48,190 bases of DNA from Thermobifida fusca NBRC 14071 = JCM 3263 (GCF_001592045.1 NZ_BCWB01000027.1:1-48190), one strand, 5' to 3'; shown: positions 7,766-17,051, numbered from the stretch's first letter. The notes: generated from the sequence alone by a model not told the origin. Numbers and translations: made by a program.

Positions 7766-9430
7766 CTAGGCGCCCGCACCGCCAGAACGGTCACCCTCCT
7801 GGCCGGAAGTGTCCGCCGCCTGGTCAGCAGCCCCGGCAGCAGACGCTGCCAGGAACGGGGCGAGCAGTTCCGGGGTGACGGCATGGGCGAACGCCACCGA
7901 GTCCGCGAAATCGACGTCGATCGCGTCGTATCCTCCGCTGCCCGCACCAACGGTGGCTTTCATGGTGGCCAGCCCGGCCCGACGCTGGAACACGCTCTGC
8001 CGCCACCGCCAGCCGATGATGGCGGAGCGGGCCACCGTGGCCTGCACCCGGGCGAGCGACCCGGAGCGGACACTGACCTGTTCCCCGTCGTAGCCGTGCC
8101 CCAGGGAGCGGTAGCGGTCCATACCCAGCGGCACTCCCAGCACCGCCACCGCGAGCAGCCCACCGGCCACCCAGAACCAGCCGAGTGCTGCCGCACACCC
8201 GGCGAGCAGCAGCGGCGGCACCACCGCGCGGAACAGTCGGCGGGAGCGCGCAGCCGCGGGATGGGCGACCAGCTTGCCGTGGAACGGACGCAACGCTTGC
8301 GCCACAATCCGCTCCACCTCGGCCCGCGGCCCCAGCGGCAGCAGCGCCGAACGGGACGTGGACCCGCCGAGCCCGGTGACGATCGCGGACAGCCGGCCTA
8401 GAGCCCACGGCCGCTGCACGAGGGTGTCGTGCAGTTCGTAACCGTGGATACGGCGGTACTCCAACGTGACGCTGTGCCGGGTGAACAGTCCACGCTCGGT
8501 GACCAGGGCCTCCCCGCGGCGGTGCAGGGTGAACTGCCACTGGTTGATCATGTAGGAGACCACGGCGAACAGCGGCATGGCCACGAGTATCGCCGCCACC
8601 ACTCCGACAAGGGTGAGGAGCAGCAGCCCGCTCCGGGAGGTGACGATCCCCCAGATCGTGTCCGCCTGGCCGATGACGTAGGCGCCGATCACCTCAGCGT
8701 CGATGAACTGGTTGAAGAAACCGAACAGGGCCGCCAGCACAGCAAACGGGGTGAGCAGGTAGGCGGGGCTCAGCACCGCGTAGAGGTACCAGCGCCACGG
8801 CATCCGGAAGTACGTGACCTCCGCGCTTTCCGCGGGGGCCGCCTCGGTTTCCGCTGCTGGTTCCTCTGCCTCAGCCGCCTCGTGCTCCACCAGGAGGGAG
8901 TGGCGGCGCAGCAGTTCCACGCGGAGCTGTTCCGCCTCGGCGGTGGCGATCGCGTCGAGCTTCGCCTCCTCCTGTTGGAGGGCGCCGCCTGCGGCCGCGT
9001 CGATCCGGACCACAGCCAGCCCGAAAATGCGATGCAGCAGGGTGGAGGTGACGTTGACGCCTCGGATACGTTCCAGCGGGATCGCGCGCCGGCTCCGGGA
9101 GATCAGACCGGAGCGGATCTCCAGTCGCTCGCCGATGATCTGGTAGCGCACGGTCCAGTAGCGGACGATGCCGGCGACGACCAGCAGGACACCGACCAGG
9201 ACTGTGCCGCCAAGCACCCACGGGTTGAAGTCGCCCGCGAACAGCGCCACCAGCACGGGCAGGCCCGCCGAACGGCCGTGCTGGATTGCGGTGGTTACCA
9301 CGGTGAGCGGGCTGAGCCGCCGCTCCGCCTCAGCGGCCAGGCGGGGCGCGGCCGACTCAGGGCGCGAGCCGTCCGGTTCGGGAAGGTCCGCACCGGCCTG
9401 GTCGGGTTGCGGCTCATGCTCGGCGTTCAC
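7766..9430 (-). CDS. Tandem bacterial PH-domain (bPH2, YdbT-type) membrane protein
   Basis: 554 residues, second gene of a two-gene operon: its ATG (9428-9430) overlaps the stop of the upstream gene by four bases. A Pro/Glu-rich N-terminus is followed by paired membrane helices (GGTVLVGVLLVVAGIVRYW), a first bPH2 domain (ERLEIRSGLISRSRRAIPLERIRGVNV), a central pair of helices with an acidic linker, and a second bPH2 domain (EALVTERGLFTRHSVTLEYRRIHGYEL). A C-terminal helix pair and partial third domain follow. This repeated DUF304 arrangement is typical of Firmicute YdbS/YdbT proteins. Their biochemical role is not settled; some work links them to antimicrobial tolerance, so I give only the architecture. 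Confidence 0.85.
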   Translation of the reverse strand: MNAEHEPQPDQAGADLPEPDGSRPESAAPRLAAEAERRLSPLTVVTTAIQHGRSAGLPVLVALFAGDFNPWVLGGTVLVGVLLVVAGIVRYWTVRYQIIGERLEIRSGLISRSRRAIPLERIRGVNVTSTLLHRIFGLAVVRIDAAAGGALQQEEAKLDAIATAEAEQLRVELLRRHSLLVEHEAAEAEEPAAETEAAPAESAEVTYFRMPWRWYLYAVLSPAYLLTPFAVLAALFGFFNQFIDAEVIGAYVIGQADTIWGIVTSRSGLLLLTLVGVVAAILVAMPLFAVVSYMINQWQFTLHRRGEALVTERGLFTRHSVTLEYRRIHGYELHDTLVQRPWALGRLSAIVTGLGGSTSRSALLPLGPRAEVERIVAQALRPFHGKLVAHPAAARSRRLFRAVVPPLLLAGCAAALGWFWVAGGLLAVAVLGVPLGMDRYRSLGHGYDGEQVSVRSGSLARVQATVARSAIIGWRWRQSVFQRRAGLATMKATVGAGSGGYDAIDVDFADSVAFAHAVTPELLAPFLAASAAGAADQAADTSGQEGDRSGGAGA

Positions 9431-9945
9431 GTGGCGTCACTCCGCAGTTGTCCCGCGCGTGCAGCTAGTTCTTCGGAGAGCTGCCGGGCCTGCGCTTCAG
9501 GCAGCCCTTTGATCGTTGAGGAGCCGGCGTGTGAAGCGGTCTGGATTTCCACGGTGGCCAAGTCGAAGAGCCGCTCCAGCCAGCCCTGCGTGTGGTCCAC
9601 GGTCTGCAGGCGGGTGATCGGCACAAGCTGCCAGGTACGGCTGATCCAGCCCTTGCGGGTGTAGACGACGTCGGCGGTGACCTCCCACCGGTACACCCGG
9701 TAGCGCCACCGCGGTGCGACCACCAGTTTGACCACGCTGTAGCAGGCGACGGCCACGGGCACCCACCAGATCCGGTCCACCAACCAGTCTGGCAGCCAGC
9801 CCCACCGGGCTGTGTCCACAGCCCACGCAGTCAGTGTGATCCCTCCGACTGTCACCGCCCCTTCGATCGCGTCCGTGACGGTCCATAGCCAGACCGCTCG
9901 AGGAGAAACCCGGTTTTTGGGAGGTCGAAGCTGGACTGTGGTCAC
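9427..9945 (-). CDS. Bacterial PH-domain (bPH2, YdbS-type) membrane protein
   Basis: 172 residues from GTG. Two membrane helices (GAVTVGGITLTAWAV and WWVPVAVACYSVVKLVV) precede a single bPH2/DUF304 domain recognisable from VTADVVYTRKGWISRTWQLVPITRLQTVDHTQGWLE-type residues followed by LFDLATVEIQT. It is translationally coupled to the larger tandem PH protein downstream, matching the ydbS-ydbT pairing seen in Bacillus. The two products probably form one membrane complex. Confidence 0.85.
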   Translation of the reverse strand: MTTVQLRPPKNRVSPRAVWLWTVTDAIEGAVTVGGITLTAWAVDTARWGWLPDWLVDRIWWVPVAVACYSVVKLVVAPRWRYRVYRWEVTADVVYTRKGWISRTWQLVPITRLQTVDHTQGWLERLFDLATVEIQTASHAGSSTIKGLPEAQARQLSEELAARAGQLRSDAT

Positions 9946-10184
9946 CTGCCCAAGTTTACGCGTAGTGCCCGAAAGAAGCGTGTTTCATGTCACCTGTGCC
10001 GCTGCAGAGCGTCAACGACGTCCGCACTTCTTCGGGATCATTCCTGGCAGGAGGGACGAAAGGACCATGACGGCAGTATGGTTCCTGCGGAACCGCTGAC
10101 GCGTCCCGCGGCTTTGTGTTCGGATTCTGCCGGGCGCATTCTCGCGGATTCCCCTACGTTCGTTCCGTGCCTCACAGGAGTCCC

Positions 10185-10742
10185 ATGTTCTCCCTTGCAC
10201 GACATCGCCGTAGCACCGCCGGTACGGCCGCAGCCGTACTGCTCGCGTTGACCGCCACCGGATGCGGAGTGCTGATCGGACCCAGCAACGGCGAAGTGAG
10301 CGACGACATCACCGTCACCAGTCCGATGCTGCGGGAAGGCGAAAAGATCCCGGACCGTTATACCTGTGCAGGCGAAGGGATGTCCCCGCCCTTGCGCTGG
10401 TCCGGACTGCCTGCCGAAACAGAGTCGTTGGCGTTGGTCGTCGACACCGTCTACGAGTCAGGCGGCGCGGCCGTGCACTGGGTGGTCTACGGGCTCGACC
10501 CGGACAACCCGGAGCTTCCCGAGGGGACCGTCCCCATCCCCGCACAGCAAGGGATGAACAGTTTCGACACGGCCAGCTACCAGCCGCTGTGCCCGGAGAA
10601 AGGCAACGAGCACGAGTTCCGGTTCACGGTCTACGCCCTCTCTGAACGCGTGGAGCTCGGAGAGGCCGCGCCCTTGGACGTGGCACTCGGCGCGATCGCC
10701 ACGCGCACTCTGGCACGAGGACGGCTGACAAGCGTGCCGTGA
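10185..10742 (+). CDS. YbhB/YbcL-type (PEBP/Raf-kinase-inhibitor-like) lipoprotein
   Basis: ATG at 10185 follows ACAGGAG; 185 residues. A basic start and hydrophobic stretch (AAAVLLALTATGCG) end in a lipobox-like ATGC, so the protein is probably lipid-anchored outside the membrane. The PEBP fold is indicated by the early ligand-pocket segment YTCAGEGMSPPLRW, the following LALVVDT, AVHWVVYGLDP, and a late EHEFRFTVYAL. Bacterial PEBP proteins are common but mostly without assigned function; Raf inhibition is a name inherited from mammals. There is no operon partner. Confidence 0.88.
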   Translation: MFSLARHRRSTAGTAAAVLLALTATGCGVLIGPSNGEVSDDITVTSPMLREGEKIPDRYTCAGEGMSPPLRWSGLPAETESLALVVDTVYESGGAAVHWVVYGLDPDNPELPEGTVPIPAQQGMNSFDTASYQPLCPEKGNEHEFRFTVYALSERVELGEAAPLDVALGAIATRTLARGRLTSVP

Positions 10743-11077
10743 CACCCCTGAAAGACCGCGATTTACCCAGCTTTCCCGAAAGGCTATCTTGATTCCCCCC
10801 TGCACGGATGGCACATCTATGCATAAAGTGGGGCCGTGCACCCCGCTGATTTGTTAATGACCGAATCCACTTCACGTCCACCGGTGCGCTGGCGTGTCCG
10901 GGGGCCACGGCGTCCGGACACCACTTCCGGGGTGTCGCATGCCCGGCATCGCTCACCATCCTCCCGGTGCGGTGTGCGCCAGGGCGGGGTAGGCCCGACG
11001 CCGGAAGCTCCCTCCACCACCGCCGGTGCCGTCTCTGTCCTCTACCAGGCCGCGGGGCCCAAGGTGGTGTATTCACC
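10743..11077. other. Intergenic region, nothing firm
   Basis: About 335 bases upstream of the Pro/Ser-rich membrane protein. No RNA gene or terminator is evident. A weak ribosome site AAGGTGG lies about 13 bases before the ATG at 11078. Confidence 0.35.
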
Positions 11078-12859
11078 ATGATCATCGCGCTCATCGCCGT
11101 TATCGTCATCATCGTCCTCCTACTCATCGTCCTGGGGCTGCGCTCCTTGGGGGCGAGCAGTGGAGCCGATGACTACGACGAGTACGACGACTACGACGAG
11201 ACTGTGGAGGACGAGGTGGCGGAGCGGCCGCGGCGTTCCGCGCGCCACACGCCCCGCGGCCGAGTCGACGACGTAGCCGAGCTCGACGAAGACCCCGTGG
11301 CGGATGAGGAGGAGGAACCGCGTTCCCGCCGGCGTTCTCGGGGCTCCTCCGAGTCGCGTGCCTCCCGCAAGTCGCGGTCCCGCAAGAAACGCGACGACTG
11401 GGACGATGAGGACGCGGACTACTTCTCCAGCCTGTACGCCGACAGTGACGACGAGTCCGACGACGACCCGTTCCGCACGGCGCGCCGCGACACCCGGCAC
11501 GAGTCGACGCAGGCGATGGACGTGGTCTTCGACGATGACGACGACCTTGACGAGGAGCGGCCTTCCGCACGAGACCACCGCTCCCCGGAGCCGGAGGACG
11601 TCCCAGCCGCCCCGGCGCAGGGCAACGACTCTCTCGCGGTGTTGGCGAGCCTCGGCCAGGAGTCTGCTCCCTCCGCGCTGGCCCCGAACGGCGAGCCGGA
11701 CGCTGCGCAGCGTCCCGCCGACCCTCCGGCTGCCGCGAGCCGCGTGGACGACGACCCGTTGAGCGCCCCTCGGCCCTCCGCGTACGACACCGGAAGCCAC
11801 CACCGCACTTCCTACGAGGTGGCGGGTGCTCCGACCGCGTCGGCACGGCCGGACGACGACCCGTTGAGCGCTCCCCGGTCTTCCGCGTACGACACCGGCA
11901 GCCACCGTCGCGACAGCTCGTACGACGATCCGCTGTCGTCGCCTTCGTTCAGCACCGGCTCCCACAGCCGGAGTGGTCTGGGTGGTGCGCCGTCCCCGTT
12001 CGACAGCGGTTCACACGAGCGGAGCCGCTACGACACGCCGCTGCCGGGGGCTCCGTCGGAGCGGTCCGCAGCGCCGGATCCGCTCACCGATCCGTCGTTC
12101 ACGCCCACGAGCGCGTCCTCCGACACTGGTTCTCCGATCTGGTCGAGCCTGGACACGGGTTCCTACCAGCGGACGTCTCCGGTGCCGCCCAGTCCGCCGC
12201 CTTCCGGTGGGCAGCCGCCGCTGGGCGACCCGGCGGAAGCACCCCCTGCTTTCCCCGCCTCATCGACCCCTGCCAGCGGCACCCCCGGTGGCTACGGGTC
12301 CACCCCCTACCCGCCCACCCCCGGTTCCTTCAGCTCCTACGACACCGGAACCCAGCCCCGCACCGACTACAACACACCACCCCCCGCATCCACCGGGGAC
12401 ACCGGGTACGGGGCTCCGCTGTTCCCTGCCTCGGGCGAACCGGCTGCTGAGCCGCCGTCTCCTGCCGCTGACCCGTGGGAGCGTCCCCTGTGGGGCCAGA
12501 GCCCGACCGGTGGGCAGCCGCCGCTGGGCGACCCGGCGGGAGCACCCCCTGCTTTCCCCGCCTCATCGACCCCTGCCAGCGGCACCCCCGGCGGCTACGG
12601 GTCCACCCCCTACCCGCCCACCCCCGGTTCCTTCAGCTCCTACGACACCGGAACCCAGCCCCGCACCGACTACAACACACCACCCTCCGCGCCTTCGGGA
12701 ACGCCTTATCAGAGCTACGACGTGCTGGGGGACTATCCGCAATCGCCTCCCTCACCAGCGGGGTACGGCGAACCGGGGTATGACCGGCCGCAGGAGTGGC
12801 CGCCTGCACGGCCCGACGGTCGCTTCGACGACCGTCCCGACGGCTACCCCTACCGGTAG
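11078..12859 (+). CDS. Single-pass membrane protein with long acidic and Pro/Ser-rich disordered tail
   Basis: ATG at 11078 begins directly with a membrane helix (MIIALIAVIVIIVLLLIVLG); 593 residues. An Asp/Glu/Tyr-rich stretch (residues about 28-70), Arg/Ser-rich basic blocks and then about 450 residues of low-complexity Pro/Ser/Gly sequence follow. Repeats seen: DDDPLSAPR.SAYDTGSH occurs twice near residues 225-275 with shorter YDTGSH/DTGS copies after it, and a 61-residue block occurs twice near the C-terminus from a near-identical DNA duplication. No enzymatic domain is recognised. The order helix-then-cytoplasmic-tail suggests a scaffold or cell-envelope organiser, which is speculation. 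A strong terminator follows. Confidence 0.8.
   Translation: MIIALIAVIVIIVLLLIVLGLRSLGASSGADDYDEYDDYDETVEDEVAERPRRSARHTPRGRVDDVAELDEDPVADEEEEPRSRRRSRGSSESRASRKSRSRKKRDDWDDEDADYFSSLYADSDDESDDDPFRTARRDTRHESTQAMDVVFDDDDDLDEERPSARDHRSPEPEDVPAAPAQGNDSLAVLASLGQESAPSALAPNGEPDAAQRPADPPAAASRVDDDPLSAPRPSAYDTGSHHRTSYEVAGAPTASARPDDDPLSAPRSSAYDTGSHRRDSSYDDPLSSPSFSTGSHSRSGLGGAPSPFDSGSHERSRYDTPLPGAPSERSAAPDPLTDPSFTPTSASSDTGSPIWSSLDTGSYQRTSPVPPSPPPSGGQPPLGDPAEAPPAFPASSTPASGTPGGYGSTPYPPTPGSFSSYDTGTQPRTDYNTPPPASTGDTGYGAPLFPASGEPAAEPPSPAADPWERPLWGQSPTGGQPPLGDPAGAPPAFPASSTPASGTPGGYGSTPYPPTPGSFSSYDTGTQPRTDYNTPPSAPSGTPYQSYDVLGDYPQSPPSPAGYGEPGYDRPQEWPPARPDGRFDDRPDGYPYR
12204..12690. repeat. Two 184-bp near-identical direct copies inside the membrane protein gene
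   Basis: Copy one covers about 12204-12387 and copy two about 12507-12690, offset 303 bases and in the same reading frame. Only about three base differences are visible (GGCGGAAGC/GGCGGGAGC, GGTGGC/GGCGGC and the last Pro codon). Such identity, including third positions, implies recent duplication or gene conversion. Confidence 0.9.
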
Positions 12860-12868
12860 GACCACGTT

Positions 12869-12911
12869 CACGCGGTGCGGGGAACCGCGGTTCCCCGCAC
12901 CGCGTGCTTTT
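12869..12911 (+). terminator. Strong rho-independent terminator
   Basis: A near-perfect long palindrome, CACGCGGTGCGGGGAACC in its left arm, spans 12869-12906 and is followed by CTTTT. It sits 10 bases past the stop at 12859. The remaining bases to 13168 show no further feature. Confidence 0.85.
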
Positions 12912-13168
12912 CTCCGTCTGCTCCTACCGCCGCTTGCTCAGCGCGCCTTCCCGCTGGATGAGCGGGCACGAGTCGTGACGAGGAGGTCGGCGATGCTCTG
13001 CTTTGCGGTCGCCGCTGGTGGGATCGCGGACCGGAAACCACCCGGGTTCGGGGACGTGCGGGCTCTGGAATGCCTCGGGTGTGCCGGTAGCGGACAGGCG
13101 TCTGCCCCGGCGGCGCGCCAGCTGGAGAGGAAGACGAAGGGTGGGCGGCCCGCTAGCGGGCCGCGTGT

Positions 13169-13321
13169 CTACTCTTCGGACTGATCCTGCTGCGGCCCCG
13201 GTTCACGTTCGTCGTTCTCCACCGGCGACGCCTGGTAGATGGCGAGACCGATGATGACGACGATCGCGACGACGGGAAGACCGAACATCAGCAGATACAC
13301 CGTGGGGCTCATGCTCACCAT
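13169..13321 (-). CDS. Small single-pass membrane protein
   Basis: About 50 residues if started at ATG 13319-13321, or 47 from the ATG at 13310-13312; longer in-frame extensions look non-coding. One membrane helix (TVYLLMFGLPVVAIVVIIGLAI, split here for length) is followed by a short acidic, Gln-rich cytoplasmic tail ending DQSEE. I recognise no family. Tiny proteins of this plan are common in actinomycetes next to rnpB-like loci, but no function can be assigned. Confidence 0.6.
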   Translation of the reverse strand: MVSMSPTVYLLMFGLPVVAIVVIIGLAIYQASPVENDEREPGPQQDQSEE

Positions 13322-13660
13322 CTCGGGTTGGTCAGGCGCTGCAACCTCTCCAATGTAACGGTGGGCACGGACTTTACGGGGCACGCACCGCATCTTCGGC
13401 GGGCCCTTCCCCCAGTATTTTCTTCCCGTCCGGTGTGACCAGCGGTGCTGTGGGGCATCCCGTGCCACGACGGGCTTTTTCGCGGGTGCCGCAACCCGCT
13501 TTCCAACGGTTGCCGAAACCAGCGGATGCCCTGCGTGCCCTGGACGGGGACGACACGGCTGTGTTCCTCGACTCCCGGAAAGACCTCAGACTTCTCGGGG
13601 CGCTAAAGAGCGAACAGTCCTGCTCTCGCGCATAAAAGACCAGGCCAGAAGGGCGGAAAA
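13322..13660. other. Intergenic region between rnpB 3' end and small membrane protein
   Basis: About 340 bases. I see no protein-coding frame with convincing composition and no tRNA. The minus-strand gene at 13169-13321 needs its promoter here, and transcription of rnpB must end here; no textbook terminator is visible. Confidence 0.35.
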
Positions 13661-14047
13661 CAGGGAGTCGGCCGGTAAGCCGGATTCTGTCAACCCTGAA
13701 CGGGTTGTGACGGCCATCCATCTAGGACCGCTGTTGCCAGCGGCCTCATGCGGTCTACCCACGGACATCGGACGGGCCGCCCTCAAGCGTCCGTGCAGGA
13801 GACCGAAGTCTCCCTCTTGACCTTGCTCCGGGTGGGGTTTACCTAGCCGACCGGATCACTCCGGCCGCTGGTGGTCTCTTACACCACCGTTTCACCCTTA
13901 CCGTCCCACGGGGACGGCGGTCTGTTTTCTGTGGCACTATCCCGCGGGTCACCCCGGGTCGGTGTTACCGACCACCCTGCCCTGTGGAGTCCGGACTTTC
14001 CTCGACACCGCGTGCGCGGTGCCGCGGCCGTCTGGCCGACTCCCTGT
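13661..14047 (-). ncRNA. rnpB: RNase P RNA, bacterial class A
   Basis: The catalytic RNA that removes 5' leaders from tRNA precursors. Universally conserved landmarks are seen in order on the minus strand: GAGGAAAGTCCGGACTCC near the 5' end, ACAGAAAACAGACCGCC, GGGTGAAACGGTGG, AGAGACCACCAG, AGATGGATGGCCGTC and finally GACAGAATCCGGCTTA. The 5' and 3' ends pair through GGGAGTCGGCC / GGCCGACTCCC, fixing the limits at about 13661 and 14047. Length near 387 is normal for actinobacteria. Confidence 0.97.
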
Positions 14048-14095
14048 AGTAAAGAATTGTACGCCCCGGTGTTTTCTTCCGCGGCCAGTCGCGGC

Positions 14096-15232
14096 CTAGC
14101 AGGCCAGGTGGCCGGTGTCGTTCAGGGAACGCACCACCATCGGGCCATCGCTGAAGCAGTGGACCTCGCAGAGGCACGCCACATCCAGATGCATCCGGTA
14201 CAGCGCCGGCAGCGGGGCGAGCATGGCCTGCTGGACCAGCAGTTTGATCGGGGTGACGTGGGTGACCACCACCACGGTGCGGCCGCGGTGCCGGGCGAGC
14301 ACCCGGTCCCGGGCCCGGGTGACCCGGCGGGAGACTTCGGCAAAACTCTCCCCTCCCGGAGGGGGGACGTGCGGGTCGGAGAGCCAGCGGTGGAACTCCT
14401 GCGGGGAGTGCTTGCGCGCTTCAGCGAACGTCATCCCCTCCCAGGCGCCGAAGTCGGCTTCCCGGAAGTCCTCCTCCACTTCCACGTCCAGTCCGCATTC
14501 CTTGGCCACGTACTGGGCGGTGTCCAGGGTGCGGCGCAGCGGGGAGGAGACGACCACGTCGACGGGGCGTTGCGCGAGCCGCCGTGCCGCGGCTTTAGCC
14601 TGCTCGTGGCCGACTTCGGTGAGGGGGATGTCGCCGATCCCGGCGAAACGCCGCTCCACGGACATGGGTGTCTGGCCGTGGCGCAGCAGCAGGAGCCGGG
14701 TGGGGTTGGTGTCCGCTGGTCCCCAGCCCAGCGCGGTGCCGTCGGTCTTCCCCTGGTCCACCGGCGGTTCGACCGGTTCGGCTGCCTGCACCGGTTCTGT
14801 TCGCTGGGTGCTCCAGTTGCGCACAGCGCCGTCGAGCGCTTCGTTGGCGAGCCGGTCGGCCTGCGCGTTCTGCTCCCGCGGCACCCACCGGTACGTCACC
14901 GACGCCAGTGACGCTGCGACCTGCCGGGCCTGGCGGGCCAGCGGCTGCAGCGCCGGATGTTTGATCTTCCAGCGGCCCGACATCTGTTCCACCACGAGCT
15001 TGGAGTCCATGCGGACCTCCACTGCGGCGGTCGGGTCAATCGCGGCCGCTGCTTCCAGGCCCGCGATCAGGCCCCGGTATTCGGCCACATTGTTGGTGGC
15101 CTCCCCGATCGGGGAGGCGACTTCCGCGAGGAGTTCCCCCGTGTCGGCGTCGCGCACCCGGGCCCCGTACCCGGCTGGGCCGGGGTTGCCCCGGGACGCG
15201 CCGTCCGCTTCGATGACGATCCTGCGTCCCAT
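14096..15232 (-). CDS. Bifunctional RNase HI / histidine-phosphatase-family protein
   Basis: About 378 residues from ATG 15230-15232 (an in-frame ATG 12 bases earlier is also possible). The N-terminal RNase HI domain shows IEADGASRGNPG, a following Glu in NNVAEYRGLI and MDSKLVVEQM with the second Asp, so the DEDD catalytic set is plausible. It cleaves RNA in RNA-DNA hybrids. The C-terminal half is a histidine phosphatase/PGM domain, with RHGQT as the phosphohistidine motif and VVVVTHVTPIK as the second His. The fusion is a known actinobacterial form (Rv2228c type) in which the second domain has acid phosphatase or alpha-ribazole phosphatase activity. It lies 10-22 bases after the zinc-ribbon gene, probably in one operon. 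Confidence 0.92.
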   Translation of the reverse strand: MGRRIVIEADGASRGNPGPAGYGARVRDADTGELLAEVASPIGEATNNVAEYRGLIAGLEAAAAIDPTAAVEVRMDSKLVVEQMSGRWKIKHPALQPLARQARQVAASLASVTYRWVPREQNAQADRLANEALDGAVRNWSTQRTEPVQAAEPVEPPVDQGKTDGTALGWGPADTNPTRLLLLRHGQTPMSVERRFAGIGDIPLTEVGHEQAKAAARRLAQRPVDVVVSSPLRRTLDTAQYVAKECGLDVEVEEDFREADFGAWEGMTFAEARKHSPQEFHRWLSDPHVPPPGGESFAEVSRRVTRARDRVLARHRGRTVVVVTHVTPIKLLVQQAMLAPLPALYRMHLDVACLCEVHCFSDGPMVVRSLNDTGHLAC

Positions 15233-15254
15233 CCCTGCTCTCATTTCGCCGCGG

Positions 15255-15998
15255 TCACAGCCCGGAGTCTGCGACACGCACCAGGATGCGGCGGCAGTTC
15301 TCGCACCGGGTCACCTCTTCGGGCGGGGCCAGGCGCATCTCCCGCAGTTCGGCGGCGCTCAACTGCAGTTTGCAGCCCTCGCACCGGCCGTAGCGCAGGG
15401 CTGCTGCTCCGATCCCCGCGTACTGTTCCCGCAGCCGTTCGTAGAGGTTGAGCAGGTCTTCAGGGAGCTCTTTGACGATCCGGCTGCGCCGCTGGGTGGC
15501 GCTGTCCAGCTCGTCCTTGATCCGCAGCACCGCTTCGGAGCGGCGGTTTTCTGCGTCATCCCGTTCCTCAACGGCTTCGGTCACTTTCCGGTCGAGGTCC
15601 GCGCGGCGCTTGTCGGCTTCCTCCCGGCGCTCCATCAGCTCAAGAGCGATGTCTTCCAACTCGCTCTGCCGGCGCGCCAGCAACTCGATCTCTGCTTGGA
15701 GACTCTCCAATTCCCGGGGAGAGGAGATCTGACCGGATTCCATGCGCTGAGTGTTGCGTTCGGCGCGTGCCCGCACTTGGTCGATGTCACGCTCGACTTT
15801 GCGCTGCTCCCGGTCGAGGTCGCGGAGCTCTGTCTCGGTGACCGCCAACTGGTCGCGGAGCTCGGTGAGTCGCGCTTCACACTGTCGGAGCTGCTCTTCT
15901 TCCGGCAGGGCACGCAGCAGACGGTTGAGCCGGTCACGTTCGGTGTCGGTCTCTTGGAGATCAAGCAGTCGAAGCTGGTGAGCGGGTTCTGCTTTCAA
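15255..15998 (-). CDS. Coiled-coil protein with C4-type zinc ribbon
   Basis: The best start is TTG at 15996-15998 with AGAGGA eight bases upstream; an ATG at 16055 would overlap the preceding gene and has a poor site. About 247 residues: a long heptad-rich, highly charged coiled coil, then a C-terminal zinc ribbon with CEGC and CENC pairs (YGRCEGCKLQL ... VTRCENCRRILV). The family (zf-RING_7, DUF164) is widespread next to Nif3 and RNase H genes in actinobacteria; nucleic-acid binding is suggested but not established. It is the middle gene of a three-gene minus-strand operon with Nif3-like and RNase H/phosphatase genes. Confidence 0.88.
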   Translation of the reverse strand: MKAEPAHQLRLLDLQETDTERDRLNRLLRALPEEEQLRQCEARLTELRDQLAVTETELRDLDREQRKVERDIDQVRARAERNTQRMESGQISSPRELESLQAEIELLARRQSELEDIALELMERREEADKRRADLDRKVTEAVEERDDAENRRSEAVLRIKDELDSATQRRSRIVKELPEDLLNLYERLREQYAGIGAAALRYGRCEGCKLQLSAAELREMRLAPPEEVTRCENCRRILVRVADSGL

Positions 15999-16044
15999 CG
16001 GTCCTCTGTTCTGTTCTCGACGACGGTGATGGCGCCGCAGTGCA

Positions 16045-16896
16045 TCAAGGCGCAATAGCGGCGCCGAACGACTGCTGCCAAGCGTCAGTAGCGGTTGCGG
16101 ATACGCGAATTTCCACGTTAGCCCGCTCTCCGCCCAAAGCGTCGCGGAGCCGGGCTGCTCCCTCCGCCAGCCACGGCCATTCGGTGGCCCAGTGTGCGGC
16201 GTCGATCAGGGCGATATCGCCGTGTTCGGCGAACTCGGAGGCCGGGTGGTGGCGCAGGTCGGCGGTGAGGAACAGGTCCACTCCGGCACGGCGTGCCGTG
16301 TCCAGGAGGGAGTCGCCTGCACCCCCGGACACCGCGATCGTCCGCACCGTGCGGTCCAGGTCCCCGGCCACCCGCAGGCCGCTGGTGGTGGGCGGCAGAC
16401 CGCGGGCTGCTTGCGCGGCGAACTCGCGGACCGTCATCGGCTCGTTGAGTTCCCCGATGCGTCCGATACCGCGCTGGCCTTCAGGGTCGGTGGGGTCGGG
16501 GTCGAGCGGACGCAGCGGCCCGTCGAGTCCGACAGCGGCCGCGAGCGCGTCGGACACACCCGGCGCAGCGGTGTCAGCGTTGGTGTGCGCCGTGTACAGG
16601 GCGATACCGGCGCGGATCAGCCGGTGAACCAGTCGCCCCTTGGGGGTGGTGGCGGCCACGCTCGTCACCCCGCGCAGCAGGAGGGGGTGGTGGGTGATGA
16701 TCAGGTCGGCGCCCCACTGTTCGGCCTCGTTCACGACCACGCCCACCGGGTCCACCGCGAACAGGATCCGTCGGACCGGCTGGTCGGGGTCTCCGCACAC
16801 CAGTCCGACCGCATCCCAGGACGCGGCCCAGGCCGGATCGTAGATCGCTTCAAAGGCGGCAGTCACTTCGTGCAGTGTCAACGGTGAAGGGCTCAC
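16045..16896 (-). CDS. Nif3-like dinuclear metal-centre protein
   Basis: GTG at 16894-16896 gives 283 residues beginning VSPSPLTLHEV, the usual N-terminus. Metal-binding residues are evident: ITHHPLLL, YTAHTNAD, and late in the protein LFLTADLRHHPASEF and ALIDAAHWATE. The family (DUF34/YbgI/Nif3) forms toroidal hexamers with two metals per subunit. It has been annotated as GTP cyclohydrolase 1 type 2, but its physiological reaction is not settled. It leads the operon with the zinc-ribbon and RNase H genes and diverges from endonuclease IV across 155 bases. Confidence 0.92.
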   Translation of the reverse strand: MSPSPLTLHEVTAAFEAIYDPAWAASWDAVGLVCGDPDQPVRRILFAVDPVGVVVNEAEQWGADLIITHHPLLLRGVTSVAATTPKGRLVHRLIRAGIALYTAHTNADTAAPGVSDALAAAVGLDGPLRPLDPDPTDPEGQRGIGRIGELNEPMTVREFAAQAARGLPPTTSGLRVAGDLDRTVRTIAVSGGAGDSLLDTARRAGVDLFLTADLRHHPASEFAEHGDIALIDAAHWATEWPWLAEGAARLRDALGGERANVEIRVSATATDAWQQSFGAAIAP

Positions 16897-17051
16897 GCAG
16901 GCAGCGTAACGCTTCACCGCCGTGGTGTGCCCTAGGGTCCGACGCGGTGTCCCGCGGCCCCGGCCCTGGGCAGCGGGGCGGGAACAGCCGGGCCGGGACG
17001 GACGGCAGGTGCTGCAGTCCAAGGCTTGGGGCGGCACTACGCTGGTCGTCC

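Noticed and set aside
10067-10099. Ten-residue reading frame MTAVWFLRNR behind AAAGGA, followed by a GGTTCC/GGAACC hairpin, as an attenuation leader peptide
   Set aside because: It has no run of regulatory codons, and no biosynthetic gene follows; chance cannot be excluded at this size.
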